DNA from: Prostheceraeus crozeri
Lineage: Eukaryota; Platyhelminthes; Polycladida; Euryleptidae
DNA length: 64,000 nt
Assembly: GCA_907163375.1 (NCBI GenBank)
Contig: CAJQUW010005334.1
Span: forward strand, 1-64,000
Reading direction: 5' to 3'
Position 1 is the stretch's first letter, and each line of letters opens with the position of its first letter. The notes beneath the pieces are model-generated. The model was not told where the DNA came from and ran no database searches. It saw only the letters and a program-made list of their open reading frames with translations. The translations under genes and the position numbers were made by a program. This document shows, in pieces, positions 11,071-23,000 of this stretch.

Positions 11071-11490
11071 CTCCCTCCACCTTCACCTACGTCAGCATTA
11101 AATCTGGACTTTGAAAATGACATACCCACCGTCACCGAAAGTAAAATTGACTATGCTCTGAGCAGTGTAAAGAGTGACAACTCCACAGGCCAATTTGCAA
11201 TACCACCTGAAATACCAAAATTTGGAGGAAAACCTGTCAAGCATGCCTTGATGAGACTGTTCTCTTCTTACATACAACAAAAACGAATACCGAACAGTTG
11301 GAAGAATGCAAATATGATACTTATATACAAGAGAGGTCTACTGTCAGTTGTTTACTAGCTCTTTGCTAAGGTCCTAATCAATAGGATACGCAATAGATTG
11401 GATGAGCAACAACCGGCGGAACAAACTGGTTTCCGTTATGCTACATATGAACATGCTGATGTCCAAGCGGTTTTAGATGACTTTCTAAAG
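11071..11490 (+). pseudogene. RTE-type LINE reverse-transcriptase fragment
   Basis: In one frame the sequence reads LNLDFENDIPTVTESKIDYA, LSSVKSDNSTG, then KHALMRLFSSYIQQKRIPNS with WKNANMILIYKRG. This is the start of the reverse-transcriptase domain of RTE-clade elements. A small deletion removes the NYRPIS block. After it comes LLSVVY-stop-LFAKVLINRI and DEQQPAEQTGFR. The in-frame stop, the deletion and the abrupt end before the catalytic YADD region show a dead fragment. It abuts the oppositely oriented LINE that follows. Confidence 0.8.
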
Positions 11491-11589
11491 CCGATCATCC
11501 AAGTCATCCAAGTTCAGAATTGTTTCAGCGAAATTTCACCTGACACTGATTTTTTTACAGGATTTTCACCCCTAGCACAGCTATGAGCC

Positions 11590-13680
11590 ATGAACGAAGA
11601 TAGGGATTACTCAATGAAAAGGCAACAAATTGCACTATTTAAATACATAAAAAGAAAAAACAGATCTTCTAATCTGATTAAGCAGTCTCCATCAGAAACA
11701 TGTTCGCACGACTCTTGAAAGTATCAAGATTGCATTGGTCAGGGAAAATGGTCTGGGGGAAGCTGATTCCAGAGCTGTGCCGTGCGAACAAAAAAGCTTT
11801 TCAAGCGACTCACAGTGCGTGCGCGTTCAAAGCTGACATGATAGCATGTGAGTGCATTAGCTCTGTGTGTGCTTTGGAGAGGATCTCATGCTTGGGTACG
11901 CACTCATTTACTGCAGTGTAATTACTGCAGTGTGTACATCTACCGAAGTAGTATCTGTAGAAGAGACTGAGTGAAGCAACATCTCGTCTGACGGAGAGAG
12001 GCTGCAACTTGCTAGCAAGTTTTTCACCCATAAGATTCTTTACACGTTTCTCAACCCGTTCAAGGATGTTAAGATGCGTTTGTGGGGCAGTTGATCTCTC
12101 ACAGATTCAGTTGAAAATATCCAGGGCAACTGATCCCGTCTCACCACGTCTGTCAAGGACACGACTCAAATGTTCAGTGACATATGAAAGAAGATCTGCA
12201 GTTGATCGAGAGTGCCTGAAGCCATACTTTTCTTCTGATAGAAGGTTCTGAGTTTTAAGGAAGTTAACAATATGTTGGCTAATCACTGCTTCAAAAATCT
12301 TGCCAGCAATTGGAAGCAGGCTGATATGAGGGTAACTAGATGAAGAGATGAGTCAGAACCTTTCTTTGGAACTAGAACCACGGAAGCTACTTTCCAACAA
12401 AAAAATCACTGGTCGATTGACATCTACTGAACGGTTTGGATAAAAGTGGAGGAGGCTCAGGTGGGAGATGCTTGAATATCGAAACCGGAATGCCATCTAT
12501 TCCACTCGTCTTGGAGCTATCGAGACCTGCGATAATCTTTTTGACGTTTCGGACTGTGAGTTAAGGAGGACTAACCGTCTCATCAGTGCGCGTGGAAATT
12601 GGAGCTGGAATTCTACCTCCATCGTCCAATGCTGAATTCTTCGCAAACTTCTTACAAAGAAGCTCGGCTTTGTCTGCTGAGGTTGTCGCCAAAGAAGTAC
12701 TGACTTCGGCATGACAAAGTGCTAGGATGGAGGATTTGTTCCTATTGGTGACACTGTTGTAAATCCTCCAGAAGTCATTAGAGCCAAGCTTTTGATTATC
12801 AATGGATTTCCGTACATACAAAGCGTAGCATAGCGATGTATGGTTTCCTTGCAATTTCTACGTGCGGTTTTGTACAATTCAAGATCGCCAGCGGTACTGT
12901 CACGCTTTAAATACTTATGAAAAAAGTGGTCACGCGGGCAGGTTGCAGCTGCACATTCTGGTGTAAACCAAGGTTGTGAATGGGGCTTCATTTGGAAAGT
13001 ACGGTGAGGAATGTAGGCCAACATCCCTATCTGAAGCCACTCTGTCAGTTCTTGCGCCGACTTGTGGATCATGTTATCGCTCAGAATCAAATTCTCAGCT
13101 TGAACTTGACTAAGAGAACTGTGGAAACAGATCAAGGAGATATCCAGTATCCCCAACTTGGTCAGGATTTTTTACTAAGGTTGTGAGAGACAGCGAAACA
13201 CTGTTGTCTGACCGGAGAGATCAGTGGTGCGTGAGTGCACAAGCCAGTCAACATTGTGTACGTTGAAGTCACCAAAAACGGCAACCTCAGCGCTGGGATA
13301 CTCTTGTACAAGAAGAGATTATCGATCTTATCAGAAAGAACATTGAAAATGTCCGCATTGGTTGATGGAGAGCGGTGTAAGAAAAAAAATATAAGAAGAG
13401 TGGTTTTTGTAGCGGCGGAATAAAGGCAAGATACTCATGCCTTGGATCCTCGGAGCTACAAAACCTTCTCAAGGGAAGGCTAGTCTTGTCATAACCATGA
13501 CAATGTGCTTTATCCATCCGGTGAAATATGTATCCATCAGGAGTAACATCGCTTGATGACACCCTGGAATCTATCCTGGTTTCCGACAGGGCTAGAAGAT
13601 CTGGTGACTTACCTTGGAGGAAGATGTTGATGTCGTCGTAATTGGACCTCAGTCCTCTTTCGTTGCTGAAGCTGATCTTG
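11590..13680 (-). pseudogene. CR1/jockey-like LINE, internally deleted
   Basis: Read on the minus strand from 13680, the endonuclease begins KISFSNERGLRSNYDDIN followed by SPDLLALSETRIDS and, after frameshifts, a GDFNVHN-like block near 13260. The linker between endonuclease and reverse transcriptase is at 12561-13156 (PWFTPEC, then KLGSNDFWRIYNSV). The early RT block DSSKTSGIDGIPV is near 12530, and KYGFRHSRSTADLLSYVTEH is near 12215. The catalytic core is missing: sequence passes directly into the post-RT block KLQPLSVRRDVASLSLFYRY near 12000 and LDTFKSRANMFLME near 11700. The order is right for a full LINE, but frameshifts, stops and loss of the core make it inactive. Confidence 0.82.
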
Positions 13681-13869
13681 AGAAAGGTTTTGAGCTTGAC
13701 AGTTTGACTACGTTTCTCATTTTCATAATTTCTCGTAGAATATCAATCAAATAAAGGAAAATTATGATGTACAACAAAGTGATACAAGAAACTTTGGAAG
13801 GCATCAGAAAAATGTAAATAGTAGCAACAAAACTGTAATTAATAATATGCAAAAAAAGACACTTATAGA

Positions 13870-14395
13870 CACATTTCATGTCGTAAAAGCTTGAAGAAAC
13901 CCTAATGAGAACCCCTTTTCCGTAACAATGGGTACAAGTCAGGTAGGCCACAGAGGAACCACACAGAGCCACAGGTAGGCCACAGAGGATACAGCTACAA
14001 GGGCTAAAAGCTACAAGGCTACCCACACATGTCCGTGGCAGTGGAACTGTACTGCATTTTTCGATCAGTTGACCGGGCCTGCCTCCCAAAACATTAGCAG
14101 CGGGTTCGGGAAACCTCGAACTACCTGACGCCCGTATGCCGTGAATACGTTGGATCTGTCACACCTCTACCTGCAACAAATGGGGAAGTGCAAAACAGAC
14201 CAGTGGAAGAAGTTCGATCACAATTGAACCAAATAAGTACCATGCTCAAAAACCTAATTCAACAACATGAAACATCTGATGAATGTTCATATCTGGGAAG
14301 CCAGGGAGTGGTGATAATTGCGACGGCCGAAGCCAACCATGCATTTAGAACAAACGAGCGTGGAGCATAAGAATGAACAATTAATCAAAATTAAA
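13870..14395. repeat. Dispersed repeat, copy A
   Basis: This sequence shares a collinear series of words with 32415-32945: catttca.gtcg, gggtacaagtcaggta, gctacccacacatg, cccgtatgccgtgaatac, tctgtcacacct and cgtggagcataagaatgaa. The two copies have similar length and the same orientation. No protein is encoded in either. It is most likely a non-autonomous mobile element of unknown class. Confidence 0.7.
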
Positions 14396-15689
14396 TATGT
14401 TCAATGACTAGTAAGATAAAATAATATTTCAGAGCCTGCTAGTTAGCCAGAACACGGTCATTAACAGCCGACAATAAATTTTTCCGACAAGGTAGAACCC
14501 AAAGAAGCGTGAGCTTCAGACGACACAGCCTTATGCGACTCCGTTTTCACCCTTTCACCGCTTTGAGGCCGCAGGTTGAAAAAGAAAGGGTAGATTGATG
14601 CATAATGTGCACGTTGTTTGTAGAATATCAATCAATAGGCCGATAAATGCAAATGAAAACGATAATTCAGTTCATTTTTACGATGTAAAATGCGCAATGT
14701 CTAACTTCTTGAGACAAAAATCCCACATAATGATGTGCAGATATGATAGGCCTATCGCGTTGATATTCATGGTGCTTTGTAACTACAGCCTGTATGCTAT
14801 AACGTATGCCTCAATTTCGTATCCAGTACTTGTAAATCAGGGGCCTATGGCATTCGTACAAAGCCTTGAAGTCACTGAGTGTCATCTATTATACTATACC
14901 TATCTTTCCTGATATTGATGCCTCTCCAAATGCAATTTATAGCTACACACGGGCTAAATAAATAGATAAAACAAAAAATTTGCTGATGACATCAAATACC
15001 GATCCATTTGCTTGTTACAACCGAGCTCTTCATAAATGATGCTGTCATGTTCGCTCCAAACGAGTTCTCGCTACATGCGAGCCTGTTGTAAGTGGATTAT
15101 ACTGTAGGTCTATCTAAATTTTGATCATTTATCAATTGCCATCATGCATTCATATTTTTCTTCTGAAAAGCTTCTGGGAAAATAATTAGCGCCTTCTCTT
15201 AGCAGGGTCGCCTATAGCCTAGTATTCTACACAGAACTACCTAGGTATTCTCTCACTATGGTCACTCTCACTCTGCACTGTGACAATTATGAAGTCATTC
15301 ATTAAATGCAGAACGTAGTCTATGCAACGTCTACGCTACGTCTATGCAAGAACGTAGGGTACACCGGCATCAAATACATGTAGTTAGGCCTAAATTACGC
15401 TACTTACGAATTTCCATGAGACACAGTATTCTTCACACATCAAGACATATTCACAACTTTTTTTAATTATGATAGCTAGTGCTTAGTACCTGGCGCGCAG
15501 ACTAACGCAAACTAATGCGCGAGTTAACATGGCACGCCGACTTATACAGTAGCAGTTAATATTGTTGTGATTCCTTTCCGAACTGCTACTGAATCCGCCC
15601 AGGAGATCCACCACGTTGAAGGGACTACGTGAAACCGATTGGATTCTCGGTATGTCGTAGATGTCGATCAGTAAATGAATGTTCTAGTG
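14396..15689. other. Gene-free stretch
   Basis: No coding exon, RNA gene or element ends were recognised. The longest open frame (14595-14912) has no family resemblance. A short direct duplication of tctacgctacgtctatgcaa-like text lies at 15320-15350. Confidence 0.4.
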
Positions 15690-16674
15690 CAGGGGTGCGC
15701 AACCTGCGGCCTTACGGCCGCATGAGGCCGTAGCAGAGGCAAAGTGCGGCCGTGAGATGAGAATGAGAAGTAATTGAAATAGAATATTGTACATGTACTT
15801 ATATATTGAATTATTTCTAGAGTTCAAGGCAATCGAAAAACAATCGTCACTATAGTAGCATGTTATTCACCTTTATGCCCATGTTGCTTGGAAAAATTCG
15901 CGCCCGCAGGCGCGATGAAGGCTTTCAAGCAGTTCGATAAATCATGAACAGAATATTTTCGGGAAGTTACATTTATGTGCATTCATGGCTAGATTCATCA
16001 GCTAAACGAAACAAAGGGGACAATTGTAGTTTGCGCAAATTGTTCGCGCGCGTTTTTCCAGTCCATGACCTAAATAGAGATGCCTGCGAGATCAGTTTCT
16101 GCAGCGGTAGTGTTGTGTGCTTTATGAAACAACGGACTGAATTGAAAGATGACTGCGCCCTAGAAGAGGAAGCGATTATTGCTCGAAGAAAAACGCCAAT
16201 TCAATAAAAGTTTGGATGTTGATTTTTTGTCACTGTGATGCCAAATGGACTTTTGAAGTGTCTCATTTGCGAAGAAGTAATTAAGGCCGTAAAAAGTGAT
16301 AATGCAAAACACTACCCTCGTCACGAATCTAGAAGGCGTGAGAAAAATCTGCGTAGCAAATCTGATCAAGAAAATACACCAGAAAGCGACAAATGACGGT
16401 TGCCCTTACAAATAAATGCTTTCAACTTTTAAAGTGCTAATGACACCTTAAGCTTAAAATATTTTCGGGTCAAAAATGACCGTCGGTCGCATGTGGGTTA
16501 ACTTGCTAACTCATCCTTAACAAGATAACATTCATCGGGGAAGGCTAATTTGAGTGGTGGAATATATAAAGGATTGGCTATTGACCTGGTTGTTTGCACA
16601 CATATTGAGTGCGGCCGTGATTCTTTCGGCCTTCGAAATGGCGGCCGAAAAATGCAAAAGGTTGCACACCCCTT
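15690..16674 (+). mobile_element. hAT-like element with 8-bp target duplication
   Basis: The left end is CAGGGGTGCGCAACCT (15690-15705). The right end is the near-complement aaggttgcacacccctt (about 16658-16674). An exact 8-bp direct repeat, ttctagtg, flanks it at 15682-15689 and 16675-16682; an 8-bp duplication is the hAT hallmark. The CAGGGGTGCNCAACC terminus is typical of animal hAT families. The 985-bp body keeps only a BED-like zinc finger, so it is a deletion derivative. GGCCG-rich subterminal repeats sit at both ends (15707-15760 and 16612-16650). Confidence 0.87.
16238..16396 (+). pseudogene. BED-type zinc finger remnant of hAT transposase
   Basis: The 52-codon frame contains KCLICEEVIKAVKSDNAKHY then PRHESRR: a C-x2-C ... 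H-x3-H pattern with the N-x-x-x-H spacing seen in BED or GTF2IRD2/ZMYM-type hAT transposases. It lies inside the hAT element at 15690-16674 and has no catalytic core after it. The upstream frame at 15944-16207 may be part of the same coding region with a stop between (LEEEAIIARRKTPIQ-stop). It would bind transposon ends if expressed; I infer it is inactive. Confidence 0.6.
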
Positions 16675-16682
16675 TTCTAGTG

Positions 16683-17194
16683 TGTACAGGGTTAAATGGA
16701 TGACAATCACAACGACGTGGAATCAAATCTGCAGGAGCTCACTCAAGTGTATATAAGCATAACCCATCTTGTCCGTGTTAATGCCTGCGAGACCCTTAAC
16801 GCTGCATTTAGCGACAAGTCTTCATATCCACAAAGGTTTACGACCCTGACAGCACCTCACGCACACACTGCAAGATTATGATAGGCAGTCCAGATTGAAT
16901 TAATTGGTGTGTGATCCCCTCTTTAAAGAGGCGAGCTACTGAAGAATTCATCGCAGATGATTGAAAGAAATAAAAATTTATGTTGCTTTATATGGACTTA
17001 ATTGAGTTGTATGAGATTCCAGGCCCTTTTTCCCTCCTTCAATTAGTATTCTCATGATTGACATTATTTCAATAACACGTTTTGCATGGGCAGCAGAAAA
17101 AGTGCGTGTTGATTGTCGGGCATTAAAACATATCAATGCAGGCCTACAATTAAATAATCGCATAAAATTATCCAAAGAATAGTATGACGTTAAA
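16683..17194. other. Gene-free stretch
   Basis: This is the sequence between the hAT element and the left terminus of the foldback-like structure. Nothing was recognised. Confidence 0.4.
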
Positions 17195-17254
17195 GACGTA
17201 TTCGACTTTGAAAACGCATTTGCAAATGTTTAGAGAAATGTTCTATGATTAGTC
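17195..17254 (+). repeat. Left terminal inverted repeat of foldback-like structure
   Basis: This pairs with 28840-28901 in inverted orientation. The outer 40 bases match almost completely; the inner part has a few substitutions and a two-base length difference. Confidence 0.75.
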
Positions 17255-17620
17255 CATTTTCAGCAAATCAAATCACTCAAAATTAAATTTTTATTTTTTT
17301 TCGAAATATCTTGAACTTCCCAACTATCCCCACTTAAGCGAAATCATGTGTCATTATTCTTTTATGTCTGACATTATGGACTCACAATCCAATCATATTG
17401 CCAGATGCCTGGTAGTAGAGAACGCGGTGGGCAATCCAGCACGCTCATTGCAATGTTAAGGCACGATAAAATTGGTTTGATCTCTACCATGAACCAGACA
17501 AATTCGAAAAAATTCGACCCCAAACCTGGTGAGCCGACTAAGAGAAGTGGTTGTCCAGTCATACGTATACCCTATACTATCAGATGCCTCAACTTCAACA
17601 TTCATTGCTCCCTCAAGCTG

Positions 17621-20008
17621 TTTGCCATGCGCAAACGTCTCGTTCGTGCCAAACATGTGACATTTTCTGAATTCTCCTCTAAACTCTATGCGTTTGTCTT
17701 CCTATGCACCCTTAGATGACGCGTTTGTCAATGCTAAGCATCTTCACAATAGTCACAGGTACCTCCATGTCAAATTTCATTGTTGTATCGTGACATTTGC
17801 CATGCGCAAACGTCTCGTTTGTACCAAAAATGTGACATTTTGTGAATTCTCCTCTAAACTCTATTCGTTTGTCTTCCTATGCACCCTTAGATGACGCGTT
17901 TGTCAATGCTAAGCATCTTCTCAATAGTCACAGGTACCTCCATGTCAAATTTCATTGACGTATCGTGACATTTGCCATGCGCAAACGTCTCGTTTGTACC
18001 AAAAATGTGACATTTTGTGACTTCTCCTCTAAACTCTATTCGTTTGTCCTTCCTATGCCACCCTTAGATGACGCGTTTGTCCAATGCTAAGCATCTTCAC
18101 AATAGTCACAGGTACCTCCATGTCAAATTTCATTGTTGTATCGTGACATTTGCCATGCGCAAACGTCTCGTTTGTACCAAAAATGTGACATTTTGTGAAT
18201 TCTCCTCTAAACTCTATGCGTTTGTCTTTCTATGCACCCTTAGATGATGCGTTTGTCAATGCTAAGCATCTACACAATAGTCACAGGTACCTCCATGTCA
18301 AATTTCATTGACGTATCGTGACATTTGCCATGCGCAAACGTCTCGTTTGTACCAAAAATGTGACATTTTGTGAATTCTCCTCTAAACTCTATTCGTTTGT
18401 CTTTCTATGCACCCTTAGATGATGCGTTTGTCAATGCTAAGCATCTACACAATAGTCACAGGTACCTCCATGTCAAATTTCATTGTTGTATCGTGACATT
18501 TGCCATGCGCAAACGTCTCGTTTTTTAAACCAAAAATGTGACATTATGTGACTTCTCCCCTATAAACACTATGCGTGGGTTCCCTTTCCTAGGCACCTTT
18601 AATGACGCTTTTGTCAAATGCTAGGCATCTTCACAATAGTCACAGGTACCTCCATGTCAAATGTCCATTGTTTACGTGACATTTGCCATGCGCAAAACGT
18701 CTCGTTTGTACAAAAATGTGACATTTTGTGAATTCTCCTCTAAACTCTATGCGTTTGTCTTCCTATGCACCCTTAGATGACGCGTTTGTCAATGCTAAGC
18801 ATCTTCTCAATAGTCACAGGTACCTCCATGTCAAATTTCATTGACGTATCGTGACATTTGCCATGCGCAAACGTCTCGTTTGTACCAAAAATGGTACATT
18901 TTGTGAATTCTATAAACTCTATGCGTTTGTCTTCCTATGCACCCTTAGATGACGCGTTTGTCAATGCTAAGCATCTTCACAATAGTCACAGGTAACTCCA
19001 TGCCAAATTTCATTGTTGTATCGTGACATTTGCCATGCGCAAACGTCTCGTTTGTACCAAAAATGTGACATTTTGTTGAATTCTCCTCTAACCTCCGTGC
19101 GTTTGTCTTCCTATGCACCCTTAATGACGCGTTTGTCCATGCTAAGCATCTTCACAATAGTCACAGGTACCTCCATGTCAAATTTCATTGACGTATCGTG
19201 ACATTTGCCATGCGCAAACGTCTCGTTTGTACCAAAAATGTGACATTTTGTGAATTCTCCTCTAAACTCTATTCGTTTGTCTTTCTATGCACCCTTAGAT
19301 GATGCGTTTGTCAATGCTAAGCATCTACACAATAGTCACAGGTACCTCCATGTCAAATTTCATTGACGTATCGTGACATTTGCCATGCGCAAACGTCTCG
19401 TTTGTACCAAAAATGTGACATTTTGTGAATTCTCCTCTAAACTCTATTCGTTTGTCTTTCTATGCACCCTTAGATGATGCGTTTGTCAATGCTAAGCATC
19501 TACACAATAGTCACAGGTACCTCCATGTCAAATTTCATTGACGTATCGTGACATTTGCCATGCGCAAACGTCTCGTTTGTACCAAAAATGTGACATTTTG
19601 TGACTTCTCCTCTAAACTCTATGCGTTTGTCTTCCTATGCACCCTTAGATGACGCGTTTGTCAATGCTAAGCATCTTCTCAATAGTCACAGGTACCACCA
19701 TGTCAAATTTCATCGTTATATCGTCACATTTGCCATGCGCAAACGTCTCGTTTGTACCAAAAATGTGACATTCTGTGAATTCTCCTATAAACTTTATGCG
19801 TTTGTCTTCCTATTCACCCTTAGATGACGCGTTTGTCAATGCTAAGCATCTTCACAATAGTCACAGCTACCTCCATGTCAAATTTCATTGTTGTATCGTA
19901 ACATTTGCATGCGCAAACGTCTCGTTTGTACCAAAAATGTGACATTTTCTGAATTCTCCTCTAAACTCTATTCGTTTGTCTTCCTATGCACCTTTAGATG
20001 ACGCGTTT
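17621..20008 (+). repeat. 175-bp satellite array, left (plus orientation)
   Basis: There are about 13-14 monomers of 175 bp with landmarks tttgccatgcgcaaacgtct, accaaaaatgtgacatt, cctatgcacccttagatga and caatagtcacaggtacctcc. Some monomers in the middle (about 18500-18720) carry insertions and substitutions, so this array is older or less homogenised than the right one. Each monomer holds an open frame of 60-75 codons, but 175 is not a multiple of three, so these are repeat artefacts. The array starts at the sequence tttgccatgcgc, the same phase as the outer edge of the right array. Confidence 0.95.
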
Positions 20009-23000
20009 TTTCATGACTTCATTCGTGTCAACGATATCTGTTAGGCGATGGCTATGTCATTGACACGTTGACTATAATGCAATCGCTAAATCTTTTCCAA
20101 GTAAGTAATCGGAGTACCTATTAAAGCAGTTCACATTAAAGTCGTGTACATAATTGTGTCGACAATGATTTACACATACAAGCATGAGCTCGCAATCAAT
20201 CGACCGAGGTCGCAAAAAATCGTTGTGAATTTTGTGTTTCTTAAAAGGCTTGCATGCATTTTTGTAACAGACCCGCAACATAGCAATTGTCAAATTATCC
20301 AGCCTGTAAATGCATACAAAAATAAGTCATATATATAATTGTTTACCTTCACGGCATCAACTTCATAAGTTGAAAGATATTTTACAAGTGCACAACTTTG
20401 TAAGCAATAAAATATCTATGGAAGAATCGTTCACTTTAACACTGAAGGTTACTGATACGCCTACATCCGCACTAAGTGGAGGAAGATATCTGTCCAAAAT
20501 CATGCCAACAAAAAAATTCTTCCAGCGCTGCCACTGAAAAAATGGTGCATCAGAGTTTTTGTTGGTATTTCGAATAAAAGCCAGTGGCTAAGCTAAGTGA
20601 TGAGTTCGAAAACTTCACAGTAAATCATAGCAGAAAGGTCACCCAAACCAATGGGGCTAATGTATAGACCAGTGCTTTCAAATGTCGTGTCGCTATCAAG
20701 CAAACCATCTGGGGCTTCCATCAATATGGAACCATCTGGGGCTTCTTCAAGCGGAAAAGATTTTGCTTTCTGTTACGGACCCGATAATACTGGAAACTCT
20801 TAGATTGTGTCAATAAATACCGCTCCAGGTTACTTACCAAGTAAATTTTACCAGCCTATGTCATATACCTATAAAGATAAGACCCAGCTATCCCAAACCT
20901 GGATGCATGTGTTCTACCTGCTGACCGAGACACATAGGGCCTAGTTATTTCTTGACAAAGTGCATTGCTAATCGACGACTGAAGAAAATATTTCAAGAAT
21001 GCGAGATTGACTGGTAGCCTATCAAAAGTGCGATGACATTTATATTACTAGGCCTATTGTTTCTGAACATAATCAGAACCATAGAAAAATAACCTTCATT
21101 AGGCCTGTACGTTTAATCATGCATTTAGTCAGTCAATTATTTTTTTAAGCAACCACAGATGTTCAGGTCTTTGTTGAATGGCTTGTAGCCCGTGAGTTAT
21201 TAATAAGATTTGAATGGTTCAACGATAGAAGGGCTAATTTTTTGTACTTTTAATAATCATAAAATATTTGATTTTCATCAACTAATTCATAAAGTTTTAT
21301 AAATTTTTTCATTCAATTTTTGCTTTTAGTCAATTTTTTCAGACTTCAAGTGTCAAACACGCAAGGCTGAAGTAGCAAATTGCCTTTTTAAGACATGATA
21401 TTTTCAAAAGCTATGTATTCTCAATGAATGGAATTAATATTTTTGAAATTTGTTATCGTCATGTTATGAATGTTATTTCAATAAACACCAATTACAAGAA
21501 ACTGACGGAATTAGCTATGCATTGTGAAGGAGAAGCAATTTGAATAATTGGATGACGAATGCAAAGTCACCTTGAGTCAAATTAAGCCAGATAAAGAAAC
21601 TTCTGCCATGGTTTAGTCCGATGGTATTGTCTTCAATATAGTGGTAGCATTATTGCTTCGCACCGTCATTGCTATCCTTTGAATCAGGAAATATCGAGAC
21701 CTTGATTCTGCAGAATTATACCTGACGTTGTTGGAAACATCAGACACAACTTGGTGACTGACGGTTGCCATGTGCCCATTGTTTCTACGTAAACTGATAC
21801 AAAAAGGATGATAAGATGGAATACTTAAGCCCCTCACGGTCTTCGTCTAGCGTGGCAGTTTTTCCTGTTTCTTCTGTTGTTATTTCTTGATAAATTGGTG
21901 TCATCGTGCTATTGTATTAACGTGTATTTTGATACTATGGTTTTCTATCATGGCATGAATACGCGTCAGTTCAAAATGTCGAAATGCAATTTGTTGCTGC
22001 AAACTTAGCATGTTCGAAAATTGAGGTCTGAAAAATCGGCTAAATAGAACTTGTCAGAATTTCATGAATCAGATAATGATAATGAAGCGGTTTTTCATCT
22101 TTGGAAAATTCAGGAAATAAACTTTTCTATTGATGTGGAATCATTTAGATCCTGTAAGTAGTTCACTGGCTGCAGCTCATTGAGGAAAGGCATATGCTTA
22201 TATAATTATATATTATTATTATATTTTAAATTCATATAAATTTAAGAACCACCGCTCACATAATTAGTAACTTTTAAAAAATTAGTTCGGTAGAGTCAAA
22301 TATCATTCATTATCTAACATAAATTTGGTGGCAAAATTCATTTGGGTTGATCCAATCACTTCTTGATTGTATATATCTTTGTTCATAAAGTGATCTGTAC
22401 AATCAAGGAATCCTTGGTTGATCTGAAGTTATAGTGCTCTCATCTTCGTTTCACTCAAAATCAGATACATTACATACAGTTACTGATGATGGCATTGCAT
22501 TCCAAATGCTATTCCAGTCGGTTTACATCGAGGTGGTACAAAAGGTTTTACAGTCGAATGGATATTTGATATACCTATGGAGCTTTCATTGAAACAATAC
22601 GAGGTCATCATTGGAACTGCACGAGGACTTTCCTTCTATGTGACTATTTCCCATATTTGTGAATTCTATTTTTGGAGGAAGCATGGTTCTTATGAAAGCA
22701 TAGTAAAACTCATCATTGTTTTGAATTTTTAAACATGCACTTTTTGAATTATTGAAATTCGGAAATGTTATTTTCTGATAACTGATTGGAACAATGGCTC
22801 AGTGTAGAATGCAATTTTTACTGATATCTTTAAGGAAAACTGTGCCATATCGGCCTATATTAGTTTGGTATTTGGATGTCTCTTATGAAATCAACAAAAG
22901 AATGATTGTTATAAGTGATTGATTTCCTCAGAGAAGCTCTTCATATCGATTAAAGAGGGTCGATTGGAATGATGAATTAAATTTAGTGAGCAATTACCAA

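Noticed and set aside
12980-13423. Plus-strand frames at 12980-13186 and 13235-13423
   Set aside because: They are antisense to the LINE endonuclease and linker region read on the minus strand.
17621-20008. CRISPR-like array
   Set aside because: The repeats are contiguous 175-bp monomers with no unique spacers, and the genome is eukaryotic.
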